In this document: positions 38,510 to 49,410 of the stretch, piece by piece
Numbering within the stretch: position 1 is the first letter of the stretch
Layout of the letters: each line of letters opens with the position of its first letter
Assembly: GCA_022885665.1 (NCBI GenBank)
Contig: JAGQDJ010000132.1
Coordinates: 87,527-151,526 of the forward strand
Direction: 5' to 3'
DNA length: 64,000 nucleotides
Source of the DNA: Triops longicaudatus
Lineage: Eukaryota; Arthropoda; Branchiopoda; Notostraca; Triopsidae
Notes under the pieces: generated by a model
What the model was told of the DNA's origin: nothing
Database searches by the model: none
Seen by the model: only the letters and a program-made list of their open reading frames with translations
Program-made: the position numbers and the translations under genes

Positions 38510-39934
38510 GTCTAATTCCAAAATTCTGTTAAGGCTAGGTTGGGGATTGCCTAACTTTGGGTTAAGGGAATTTCATTTAACACGGTTCAGATGAAATGAT
38601 TAAAATAAGTCTATTAACTATTCACCCTAAGTTTTCAGTTGTGAATTTATGTGTTGACTTATTTGGAGCCTATGATCAAGATGTCTTTAAAGAAATTCTT
38701 AGGAAATTTGTCTCAAGCGAGTGAAATTTTGAAGTTTCCATGAGAAGTATATTCAAATACTAGGTCTTAATATTTTGAAGTCATCACCTGAGAATTGTAC
38801 CAGTAGAAAATCCAGTATAAATTATCGAATTTGAGTTCTGTTGATTTTAAAGAATACTTTAAAACGGATCTTATAAGCCTTAAAGGCATTTGTTCGAATT
38901 ATCTGTTCAAAGAAAACGAGTTTTAAGACGCGTCTAGCGAATTCTAAATATTTCTTCTTAAAATTTTTCGATGAGATTCATCAGATTTTGCTATTTAAAA
39001 ACTTTACTGTTGAGAACTTATAGCCAATTATTGTTTACTTTTTGCAAAATAGGTTGAAACATTGAACCCTTTTAAGTGCTCAAAACCGTTTTTAAACTTG
39101 ATATTTTTCATTCGTGGCTTGGAACATTTTCTTGTCTAAGATTTGTAAAGGTTTTTCCCTGCTCTGCTCCAATATTGTACTGTTCAGCTAAAACCCTTGC
39201 TTTTATAATTACCTTTTTTGGGTAAACACACGGATTAATTGTAACACGAAGCCAATGCAACAATAGACAGAAATTTTCGAACAAATAATATAGTTTAATA
39301 TTGTAAAAATCTTCGTTCTTTCAGTTAACGCCTCTTGGCCGTTGACAGCTTTCATGAGAGAAGAATAAGAGTAAGTAGGAAACTTATTAAAATCCAATAT
39401 TCTGCTTTCCGTAGAAGAAATGGGTTCTGTTCTCTTCATTGTTATGTATATTATAGGTTTTCTCTTTTTACAGTCAACTTTCCTCACACCGACATTTTTC
39501 AACATTTTCATAACATTTGTCTTCATCACGTCTTCGTACTTCTTTACTGCATTTTCTATTATTAACTTTCTTCATTGCTACGTACTTTTTCGGTATTTCT
39601 AGCGTGACCTTAGGTGCACTGCTAACTTGAGATCACAATGAAAAATAAATAGACCAAATGAATGAGATGGCTTCATACTATTTCCCAACATGTTATTTAT
39701 TATTTTTGTAACTTTCTCTGTAAGCTATTCCCGAAACTAAGCCTATCTGTAGTTTGCGTTTTATTAGTTTGCTACTTGTTTAAAACTTTAAAGACGAACA
39801 ATTCGATCGTCCGCTATTTTATCAACTGAGTCATTCTTGGCTCGTTTTCAACGATCTATTTCTTCTTTTTCGCATCAAACGAGTGAAAGAGTAGTAAAAG
39901 ACCAAGCGCAAAGAAATCACGGGTTGTATTTCGT
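38001..39934. other. GLYR1 promoter region and intergenic DNA to the PWP2 stop
   Basis: GLYR1 and PWP2 are both on the minus strand, so this holds the GLYR1 5' side and the PWP2 3' side. At about 38060-38165 there is a GC-rich patch with several CpGs and TGACGTAA, a CRE-like half-match, plausible as the GLYR1 promoter. The remainder is AT-rich with a (TAA)n microsatellite at about 38461-38506. No coding exon was recognised. Confidence 0.45.
38461..38506. repeat. (TAA)n microsatellite
   Basis: About 15 uninterrupted TAA/ATA units. A likely polymorphic simple repeat in intergenic DNA. Confidence 0.9.
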
Positions 39935-42900
39935 CTATAATTCCATCTCTTCTGCATTATCTAAGCTTTCATTCCCGCTTTCATCTTCCTCAGCATCGTC
40001 TCCGGCTTCTGTTGCAGTCCTTTTGTGGGCTTGAGCAGCGCTCGTTAAATATTTTAAGCTGTATCGAACAAAATCGGACCTGCAGAAACTGAGTTTAGTC
40101 GCGACATCTACTGAAAGTGTATTAAATGCTGAATTTCTTTTAACGACTTACACTTTCGTGATGTCCTCCTGCTTGCGCACGACCACTTTCTGTAAATCTC
40201 TTAAAGTCGGCGCGTTATTCGAGTACCGTTGACGTAATACGGCGCTGTGATTGTATAGCAAGGCTTGGAGCCAACGCAAATGGAATTCGAGATGAGGTGA
40301 ATTCTCAATTTCGTTCGAAAGGAATTTCAGCAACCTTTCGGCTTGGAGAGTGGGCAAACCTTGACTTACGAGCGTAACTATTCAATAAAAAAGAAAATCA
40401 GTTAATGTATACGAAAAGAAATAAGACAAAAACATACATTACAACGAAAAATACACTTAAAATAAAAATAAACCACTATAAGAAAATCGAATGACTATAT
40501 GGAAATACATACTTGATTCTGGAGGAATGTGTTCATACACCTCTCGAATTAAATGAGCTTCATTAAGTCTTAATGCCAGAAGCAAAGCTAACAAAAAACA
40601 TACATCAATTATTGACAAATATTATCCTTGTAACAAGAGCAAACCTTTGCCAAAGTCTTGGGCGAATAATGTAGCACGGATCGATTTCGGCGTCACGTCT
40701 TCGGCGAGGTCAAAAGGCTCGAAAATGATGGTTTCGTCTAATGAATACATCAGCAACCCTTCCGTCGTCGCTGCTGCAAATTCTCTGCCTGAAAATGGCA
40801 TAAAAAATCGCAAAAAGAGAATTAAAAGAACTACACGTTTTGAACCGCAAAAAAATTCCTTCATTATGTAGATACAGCCAAAAACCGAACAATGGCATAA
40901 CATTGCTTTCCTTCAGACAAATTTGTTTAATGTTAAAAAAAGTTCGAAAATCACTATAAGCGGTAGGCAACGAGGAACTCCATCTTCTACCGTAACTCAA
41001 ATCAAAGGCGAACTGCATTCACACCTTCGCTACTTCAGTTTAAACCGTTAACATATCTGTTAAACTGTCTTTCCGCGACCAATCCAAGTTTTAAGCCTGG
41101 TTCGAGTATTTTCTATGCTTTCTATAACGTTTCTGACAGTCTAGGCAGTCAACAATTAAAACTCGTTCGTCTTCGTCTACCACGTAAGCCAATACAAACT
41201 CGAACCGCGCATTTTCCCATACAATTTTCATTCTCGGACAAAAATGAACGTACCGTTGCCAAATACGCGTTTTCTTTCAAGCACGAAGAGGCAAGAAAAG
41301 TTCAACAAAGAAAAACTTTGAAACTTACCTGCTGGACTAAATTGTAACGCTGAGACACGCACTTCTGGTTTAACGGACCGAGCAGCCATGTCACCTCTTC
41401 GCACGCCTGGTAATTTGATGGCCGATTTTTTACTACTTTGAGTGTTGTCGCGATCTTCAATCAATGCTATGTTTCCGAATTCTGTCATTTTCCGTTTGCT
41501 AATTACATCCTACACGACAAACATGTCCATTTCATTAACCATTTTCTAAAAATTTTTCAGTAATGAAATTTCTACGAATTCCGGCAATATTTAAATAAAA
41601 TTACAAATAAATTTGTATAAAGTTTTCGACAGAATTTCTTAAATTTTTTTGGTAATGAAAAGTTAACTAATGCCGTTTCTTTAGTACTGTAGAACCTCGT
41701 TCTAACAAAAACCTTAAAAATCGAAATGTCAGTTAAAAGTAAACAACTTTTAAGGTTTTGAACAACACAAATTTACAGAGAAAGCGTCTGATACAGATGA
41801 AAACTTCGGATATACCAAAAAGGAGGTTCATTATAACGAAATTTCACTGTAAGTTTTAGACAGCTTGACAAATCGAAGTAACACCAAACTAAGAATTAGC
41901 CTGGAAAATGTCTTACGTCCATTGCGTCTAAAGAATGATTCTGCGTAATTTCAATCTTTTTGACCAAAACCTTCTCTTCAACGTGGTAGATACACACAAA
42001 CTTCGATTGGCCGCCCGCTAACACGTATTCTCCATCGGCTGTGTAGCATAATGATGTAAAGGCTCTAAAATTAAAGGAAATACAAGTTACTAAACTTTGT
42101 TTTTACATTCAACATCGTAACGTAAACGAAAACAGATATGTAGAAAATGAAAAAAAATATATAGGACTTTATTAAAAATAAATATATACTAATAAATGAA
42201 AAACAACTACTTCTAAAAAAGAAAAAAAAAATAAATAAATAAGATTCAAAAGAATATTTCATACTTTCCCTCCAAGTTCTTCTTGGCAGTAATTAAGTCT
42301 GTATCGCTTCTTCCGGCGCCCAAATCGTGCCTTCCGGCAATAGATCGCATTTGCGTGGCGCCACTAACGTCAAAGAAAGAAATGTTGCCATCTAAAGTAG
42401 CCACACCCACCTCCTTCCCATCAGGCCGGAAACAAATATTCAACGCTGCAAAGACAGTGTGAAATATTCTACTTTATTTCCGTTCCTTCCTTAATTTCAG
42501 TCATTTTATCACCGAATCACAACTTCCTTCGTATTATCGAATTACTTTAACTAAATCAACATTGATTTCAATAGTTATACTAATTACACCATCAGAACTT
42601 TTAAATAATGGCATTTTCTATTCAATTTTTTAAATAATTATTTTTCGTTTAATAACTGCATAATTTTATTCAATAAAAAAACGCTAACGTGTCACAGTAG
42701 TCTAAATAAACATATTACATGTACCAGTAGAATAAGTATAACAATATTTAATTAACACAAATTCTATTATCCTTGTTCTAGGGCCGTTTTTCTTTTAGAT
42801 GCTTAAAAACTTATTTTTAATAGCCTAGCTCAAAATTACCGTCTGCAGTTAACTGGATCGTTTCTTTCTGTGTTGTACTGGACAATGCATCCCAAACGCG

Positions 42901-43913
42901 CAGCGTTTTATCCCAAGATACCGATACCATGGTCGAGCTTTCGGGGTTCGGCGAAAAAGCCACGCCCGATACCGGCCCTTCATGTCCTCTGAGGATTTCC
43001 AGTAGCCTGCCGGTACTCAAGGACCATAAAAAGACCTCAAAAACATCTTGACCACCAGCAGCCACCATTTCTCCGGCGAAATCCACCGCCAAACACGCAA
43101 ACTGTACCGGTCGTGGTGACGTCAGTGTCCTAAAGTTCCGGTACCTGCAAAAAAAAAAAAAAAAAACAAGAATATTCACTCACAAATGTACTGTGAATTT
43201 TTATTTTAAAAACTTAAAAAAAACTAAAATGAATTTTCGAAAGATTTTGTAGCATTTTTTCATTTGATATTGATTTGTTTAAAAAATTCCACGTGTTTCT
43301 GAAACGTGGTATGTGTTATAAAATTGTCGAAGGGTTTTTCAAAAGTGGAATGGACTTAGAAAAATTCAGCGTGATTCTGATTTTTGGAAAGATTTTTCGA
43401 AAGTTTTTAAATGTGATATGAATTTAAAAGCGTTTTTTAAACACAATATGAAAACTATATAGAAATAAGTAATCAAAAAATGACGTTTCCGAACCGTTTC
43501 ATGTCGAAAGCGCGCACGGTGCCATCTAACGACGCTGAAAGTAAGGCACGGCCGGACTGGGTAAAAGCGATACTTGTGACGCCCGATGTATGTTCGTTAA
43601 AGGTGACGAAACAAAAGCCGGACGACGTGTCCCACACTTTGACTTTCCCGTCTTGACTGCCAGTAGCCAAGTACTGGCCTTCGGGCGAGTAACTGACCGC
43701 CACCAGGCTGTTTAAATGACTCTGGCCTTGTTGTTTCATGACATACGTCTCGCTCTGCCATTCCCACACGAGTAACTGGCCAATATCAGCACAACCCAAT
43801 GCTAGCCACTCCCCTGTTGGGTTCCAAGTTACGGACGTGATCTCCTGGTCCGCGATTCTGGTGATCCAAAACGAAAATATTTTAGTATTTCTCTTCATAA
43901 TTGACGTTTCCGA

Positions 43914-43950
<37 letters not shown>

Positions 43951-45944
43951 TATNNNNNNNNNNNNNNNNNNNNNNNNNNNNNNNNNNNNNNNNNNNNNNN
44001 NNNNNNNNNNNNNNNNNNNNNNNNNNNNNNNNNNNNNNNNNNNNNNNNNNNNNNNNNNNNNNNNNNNNNNNNNNNNNTATATATATATATATATATATAT
44101 ATCTGAGCGACATTTGACTTAAGATTCTTAGCATTTCAAAAAGGAATTGAATTGATTTGAAAGTTTAAAACTCGTTCCGAATTTAATATGATTTTTAAGC
44201 TTTCTTGATTTACCCTGGTCTGTCCGTTTTATCATGTCTTTGCTTGATGGTTTTACATTGCACAGATTTCTTTACTAAAATCAAAGTCATGATTTCTTAC
44301 TGAAGTGAGTGGATTAAAGTCGCCTCAGGCATTTCGTGCAGGAAAAACGAGCCATTGGCGAAGGCCGTTACCAAAAGACGCGAGCCAGCATGGTAAGCCG
44401 AAGCAGTTACAGCCACGCCTCTTTCGGTTTTCACCAAATCTGATAAATAGTGTCGAGATGTGCGTTTGTAATAGAATTTTTCCATTTCTGTGGTGGTTTC
44501 TTCGTCTAGAGGGGAAAAATATAAGTAATAAAGTAAAAATTAGAAAGGAAAAGAAATACACTTCAAAACCTCTTTCTATTTTAAATGTTTTTTAACAGAA
44601 TAAGAATCTTAACAGTCAAGAATATATTAAAAGAAACTAACCTTTCTCTTCTTTGTTTTCTTCCGTGGTTTTATCTTCTTCGCCAAGTATTTCATCCGCT
44701 TCTGATTCTTGCTTTATATAGCGATTAGGTTTGATTTTCAGTTCACTTATATCTAGACTGCATTCCCACACGCTTACATGACCATTTCTGTGAAAATAAA
44801 CGAAAAATTATAATCCGATAAGAAAAAGAAATTAAAAAATAAAACAAAATTCAAACATAAAGAGCATAAAAAATATATAAAAAATAACTCAAAGTTGACC
44901 TTTAAACGAATCGCAAGAGGAATTAGTTTGATAATAAGAGAAAATAGCCCACCTCGCTACGGTATACGCGTCTAACGAGTTCTTTTCGAAGAAACAGCCT
45001 ACGATGACGTCAGTATGACCACCCAATGCGTATGTTCGGAAGTTCTCGTATCTTTGGATGGAATAAAGTCGGATAGACATATCTCTTGAGCCTGCCAGCA
45101 AAATCCTAACAAAGTACTTGCAATTCATTAATTTAAATGTCACTTTCAACGAATTATCTATTCATGTCTTCGCCTTACGTTGAATCAGAAGACCAGTCTA
45201 GGCACGTCGTATCGTCGTAAGAAGCTTTAAAAACGCGTACCAAGGCCAAAGGATTGAATTCTATGGCTTGGAAGCCCGGTGTCCGGTACACAAAAACGCA
45301 GTTCTCTTTAGTAATGGCGAAATATTGGCCATTGGGGCTGAATTTGATGCAATTCACCGGTCTGTTGAATCGAAATTTGTGGAGTATGCTTTTGCTGACG
45401 AGGCTGATGAAATGTGCTTCGCCATCTGTCGTTTTAATGAAAGAATTTAACATATAGTTATACGTACGATTTGAAATTAAATAGAAAACAGCAGTTTAAC
45501 TGACAGACCTTCGTTAATTGCTAGTAAAACGCAACCGTTGGGGGCCAAATCGACAGAAACATAGTTATAATAACTGTCTATAGGCAAAGTTTCAGTTTTA
45601 CTCCTAAGAAACAGAACAGTTTTACGTTAGTCACATGCTAAGATAATCATACGTTAATAAAATATATTGCTTTTTAACAGTTTTACCTTTTTAGATCGAA
45701 CATCGACAAACGGTTGCCAACCGGGGCGATAACTACATCTCCAGCGGGGTTGAAAACCAAGTTTCCTTTATTGTAAACTGTTCCGAGCAATTGTGAGAAC
45801 TGTCAAAAGAGAAAATGTACGTTAAAACACAGAAAGAATGAATATTCATCAGTTTATTGCGTCAAAATATTGAATAAAAATGCTAATTTAATAGAAAATA
45901 TTTGAAACACAAGAGACTTTACTTACTTTGAAGGAGAACTTCAT
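39935..45944 (-). CDS. PWP2: PWP2 (periodic tryptophan protein 2), U3/SSU processome WD-repeat protein
   Basis: Nucleolar WD40 protein of the UTP-B part of the small-subunit processome, needed for 18S rRNA maturation. Coding exons in transcript order: 45927-45944, 45687-45799, 45509-45603, 45179-45425, 44953-45105, 44642-44787, 44301-44505, 43495-43857, 42840-43144, 42265-42445, 41917-42064, 41329-41509, 40645-40788, 40513-40587, 40152-40377, 39935-40079. The sum is 2,745 nt, or 914 aa (human 919). Diagnostic stretches are FSQLLGTVYNKGNLVF at the N-terminus, GQLLVWEWQSETYVMKQQG, DGKVKVWDTSSGFCFVTF, YRNFRTLTSPRPVQF, GHEGPVSG, SWDKTLRVWD, KMTEFGNIALIE, LPGVRRGDM and AAATTEGLLMYSLDE. The acidic C-terminal tail fits the family. 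The first exon encodes only six residues. Intron 7 holds the assembly gap. Intron 11 (41510-41916) contains a mariner-type MITE. Donors GTTCGG and GTCTGT are non-consensus but give exact family junctions. Confidence 0.94.
41687..41849. mobile_element. Tc1/mariner-type MITE, about 163 bp, in a PWP2 intron
   Basis: The left end (CTGTAGAACCTCGTTCTAAC) and the reverse complement of the right end (CAGTGAAATTTCGTTATAAT) form an imperfect terminal inverted repeat resembling the widespread CAGTGAAACCTCGTTATAACG family. TA dinucleotides flank both ends (41685-41686 and 41850-41851), as expected for mariner insertion. The interior has no frame. Confidence 0.6.
43954..44077. other. Assembly gap (124 N) inside a (TA)n microsatellite
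   Basis: N run flanked on both sides by (TA)n, from about 43914 to 44102. It lies in PWP2 intron 7 (43858-44300), so no coding sequence is lost according to the protein junction. Gap length is probably an estimate. Confidence 0.95.
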
Positions 45945-46339
45945 GGTTTAATCTAAGTTTCTTAACCAAAATAAGTCGACTTACACGTGGTCAAGTAAGA
46001 AACCCGCGTGAAGGGCGTTGCGTGATTGAAGTGGGCGGTATTTTCTTGGACGGATCACGCAAGGGCTTTCTAAGCCTCGCTCTTCACAACAAAGTTAGAC
46101 TTGTGAAAAAAAGATCCTGAAAGGCAACCAATAGGACCAACGGGATCGAATTTTGGCAACGGGTGTTGTAAACATAAAACTTGCTGACTGCCAATTTTTG
46201 CCCATTACTGGAGAAACGGAATACAACCCAGACTTGTATTAGCAAAGAAATAGAAAAATCACTGTTAAGGAGAAGATTACCTGTGCTAGGCCCTTGCAGT
46301 AGTAAACAAGAAAGAAAACTGCCGGTCAGACGGACAGAA
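45945..46339. promoter_or_regulatory. Bidirectional promoter between PWP2 (-) and RABGGTB (+)
   Basis: The two start codons face away from each other across 395 bp. The segment contains a CCAAT box (46128-46132) and no clear TATA box, as is common for divergent housekeeping pairs. Both 5'UTRs must also fit here. The extent of each promoter is inference. Confidence 0.6.
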
Positions 46340-47798
46340 ATGGTAAACCTTAAGCTTTCGGACGAAAATATTACGCATAATGTTTGATTTTTTTTTGGTA
46401 GGCAACACCCAACAATGACATCGTTCTCGGTTCCGAAACCAAGCCATTGGCACTTGATTTACATGCTAAGTACATTGCCTCTTATGGTGTAAATAAAGAC
46501 GACTATGTAAGTTATTTTTTTCAATTGTTTACTGTATGAAGACGTGACTGTATGGTTGTTATGTGTTTAGGAATATGCAATGACAGAATTTCTGAGGATG
46601 TCCGGCATGTACTGGGGACTCACAGCAATGGATCTGATGGGCCAGTTGCATACAATGGACAAGAACGCCATTTTAGAATTTATCAAGTCTTGTCAAGATT
46701 CCAGCGGTGGTATCTCAGCCAGTACGGACCACGATCCACACCTTCTGTACACATTAAGCGCCATTCAAGTATCTTGATACCGAAGAAATTAAAGTTCAGT
46801 TATCAAAGTTTATTACTTTAAAAAGTATTTTATTTCAGATTCTCTGCCTTTTCGACGCGCTAGACACAATAAACTGCGACACTGTAGTCAGTTATGTGAA
46901 AAGCTTACAGAATCCAGATGGAAGCTTCTCGGGTGACAAATGGGGCGAAATCGATACCCGATTTTCCTTTTGCGCCATTGCCTCCCTTGCATTATTGGTA
47001 CGTTTTCTTAGAACAGGAATCGGAAAACGGATTCGTGGCTAAGTCGTAGTTCCCATTCACAGATTTTTTTCCCCCCATAGTCAGTGTTCTACAGTGAAAG
47101 CTTAACTGCATTGTTAATTTGCTCGAAAACGGAAATACGGACTTCACGATCTTTTTGTGTTTTTTAACAAATATTTTTATTTTAACATTTTCTTTCGTTT
47201 ATAGAATAGGTTGGAAGCTGTAGACGTTGAAAAAGCTGTTCAATACGTAGCGTCGTGTATGAACTTTGATGGCGGTTTCGGCTGTCGACCAGGCTCCGAA
47301 AGTCACGCTGGGCAAATTTACTGCTGCCTAGGAATGTTGTCAATCACAAGTATTTCTTCTCATACGATGAAGTTGCATCATATCTAAACCCTTTTTAACG
47401 TCGTTTTCACTGTAGACAGTATGCATTTAGTCAATGCAGACCGCTTGGGTTGGTGGCTCTGCGAACGGCAGTTACCCTCCGGTGGCTTGAACGGTCGACC
47501 TGAGAAATTACCGGACGTGTGTTATTCTTGGTGGGTTGTGGCTTCTTTGGCCATGATCGGCAAGATCCATTGGCTCGACGCCGCTAAACTGAAACAATTT
47601 ATCGAAGCTTGCCAAGATATCGAAAGTGGCGGCTTTGGTGACAGGCCTGGTGACATGGCCGATCCATTCCATACCCTCTTTGGTCTCGCAGGCTTGTCTT
47701 TGCTGGGTGAAGAGTCCATCAAGAAAGTCAACCCTGTGTTTTGTATGCCCCAAAATGTAATCGACCGACTTGGTCTCAAACCTCAAATTCTATCATAA
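46340..47798 (+). CDS. RABGGTB: Rab geranylgeranyltransferase (GGTase-II) beta subunit
   Basis: Catalytic beta subunit that, with RABGGTA and Rab escort protein, adds geranylgeranyl groups to Rab C-termini in the cytosol. Coding exons: 46340-46342, 46402-46506, 46571-46768, 46839-46997, 47205-47349, 47416-47798. The sum is 993 nt, or 330 aa (human 331). Conserved runs include [87 protein letters not shown] and [20 protein letters not shown]. The zinc ligands are present: Asp and Cys of LPDVCYSWW, and His of DPFHTLFG. The prenyltransferase alpha-alpha repeats span the whole chain. Oddity: the first coding exon is the ATG alone, immediately followed by a GTAAAC donor. The family's short Met-Gly-Thr-Pro start supports this. 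Divergent from PWP2. Confidence 0.95.
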
Positions 47799-47838
47799 TA
47801 CATACAATGTCCAGTCACAAGACCAAACCCACTAACCA

Positions 47839-47935
47839 TGAGTCAAAAGAAATGAATCATGAGTCAAAAGCCACTCGACATCAGTCGAAAGACAAATCAT
47901 TAGATAGAAGTCGCACAACATCAATCGAAAGACAG
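47839..47935 (+). repeat. Degenerate ~21-bp repeat with TGAGTCA words
   Basis: ATGAGTCAAAAG occurs at 47838 and again 21 bp on, followed by ATCAGTCGAAAG and ATCAATCGAAAG at wider spacing. The first two contain the exact AP-1 consensus TGAGTCA (47839-47845 and 47860-47866). The run starts right after the RABGGTB stop, so it is probably in its 3'UTR or downstream flank. Confidence 0.5.
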
Positions 47936-48507
47936 TAGACTGAAGACGAAAGTCACGAGACACAGTCGACAATCATGACATAGGTCAAAACGCGCGAACA
48001 TCAATTCATCACAATTGCTTGGCGAATTCTAAGGAGACGGAGGGCCTAAGGAGGGTTGCGGGCCTACCATACTATGGGGGCGTGGCTTAGGGGCCGGTTT
48101 GGCGTTACTGGCACTTTCGGTTTGCTCGAAACTCTCGCTTCCTCCCAGCGGGGTTGAAAAGCGCTTGTACATTGACAACTTTTTCTGTCTAAGGGAATTT
48201 ATTTTTTTTTATTTTAAAGCGTTAATGAGGTAATAATAGTAATTTTAATAAAATAACCATTTATTGATACGTAAAAGAAAAACATTTTGAAAAGCACGTA
48301 CCATGGTACGAAAACTGAAAGGAAAAGGACCAGACTCGGAAAATAAAACTCAAGTCTTTCCAAAAAAGGCTTCCGTGCCAACTTCAATGCGTTCAAGTGC
48401 ATCAGCGCTTCTTTGTGGAGGAAAACGAAAGAAACAAAAACGAAAAAAGGGAAGCATAAAAATTAAAAAAAAAAAGAAAATGAGAAAGCGTAGAATAACG
48501 CGACACA

Positions 48508-48627
48508 CAAGGGCGCAGCGAAGGGGGGGGGGGGGCGAAATTATTTTCTTGTGTGCAAGTAAGCTCAGTGGCAGCATCAAGAAAAGTTGTCCCCCCCCAA
48601 AAAAAAAAAATCCTGACTGCGCCCCTG
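48508..48627. mobile_element. Small hAT-like MITE (~120 bp) with G-run/C-run arms
   Basis: The left end CAAGGGCGCAG and the reverse complement of the right end CAGGGGCGCAG are near-identical inverted repeats. Each is followed inward by a homopolymeric G run in the same relative orientation. CAGGGGCGC-type ends are typical of short hAT derivatives. Flanking 8-bp target duplication is not convincing (5 of 8 matches), so the family is tentative. Confidence 0.45.
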
Positions 48628-48779
48628 GTGACATCTCCGGAGCAATACTGGGCAGTACAATGCGTTGCTACGTAGGGTATGAGAGATATATCAGCTAACC
48701 AACGAAAGCTAACCAGACTAATGTGAACTATCGGACCAAAGCAATTTTAAAACGAAACATACTGCAATAGAAAAAAATA

Positions 48780-49350
48780 TATAAAATATAACCTCACGCG
48801 GATTAAGATAAGCGAATCTAACATACTCAATACAAAATATTTTTTTTATGAAGCACAGGATGAACTAACTTAACTGGTCTAGCCTAACATATTCTAACTT
48901 AACCAACCTAATTTATCACCACAGTATTAATTAACGAAAACAAACCAGTAAAACAAACGAAATTTAAATTAAGTGGCCAACCAAACCAAGCCTTACAAAA
49001 AATATCCGACAAAACGTAACGTAAACGAACGTTGCGCGAGCGTAACTAACCTAGCGTAATGTAGCTTAATATAACCTAATTTCACACAACTAACATTACC
49101 TAAGGTTACAACGTCGATTAACCAAATAACTTCTGTTTAATCAAATCTAAACTGGAATAAGCCGATTAACCTAACTAATTAAACGTTGTATAACTTATAA
49201 CATAACATAAACAAAACGTACCTTACGTAACAGAAATTCGTCGCAACACTGGCCAGATTTAACTAGACATTAAGACATATCTCTCGTGCCTGCCAGCAAA
49301 TCCTCAACCAACTAACCTAATATAACGTAACCTAAACCAACCTACGCGAA
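48780..49350. repeat. Long CCTAA/TTAACC-like cryptically simple tract
   Basis: The largest of the degenerate tracts. It has many ACCTAA, AACTAACC, TAACGTAA and CTTAATAT words over about 570 bp with no fixed unit. It surrounds the PWP2-derived fragment at 49273-49308. Confidence 0.45.
49273..49308 (+). repeat. 36-bp duplicate of the PWP2 exon 5 boundary
   Basis: This stretch reads like 45075-45110, which spans the 5' edge of PWP2 exon 5 and its splice acceptor on the minus strand. Shared words are AGACATATCTCT, GCCTGCCAGCAAA and TCCT...AAC, with about two substitutions and two single-base indels. Orientation is the same as the source. It has no frame and no flanking PWP2 sequence, so it is a fragment and not a pseudogene in the usual sense. 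Confidence 0.6.
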
Positions 49351-49410
49351 CAACATGTCACCAGTGAAAAATCAGGACCAGGAGCTCCAGAGATGTGTTA
49401 ATTATAAGAT

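Larger units (their letters stand above)
47799..49410. other. Intergenic region between RABGGTB and BORCS8 stops
   Basis: Convergent 3' ends. It contains a short AP-1-like degenerate repeat (47839-47935), a small hAT-like MITE (48508-48627), a TTAGG/CCTAA-like tract (about 48780-49350) and a 36-bp fragment matching PWP2 exon 5 (49273-49308). The basic Lys/Arg-rich frame at 48303-48698 runs through the MITE and is rejected as a gene. Confidence 0.5.

Noticed and set aside
43738..44134. Frames with Tyr-Ile repeats across the N gap
   Set aside because: Translation of a (TA)n microsatellite and Ns.
48550..48580. AGCTCAGTGGCAGC as a tRNA A box
   Set aside because: No B box, acceptor stem or anticodon arm could be drawn around it, and it lies in the MITE interior.
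48303..48698. 131-codon Lys/Arg-rich plus-strand frame
   Set aside because: It runs through poly-A/poly-G tracts and a MITE, has no family similarity and very skewed composition.
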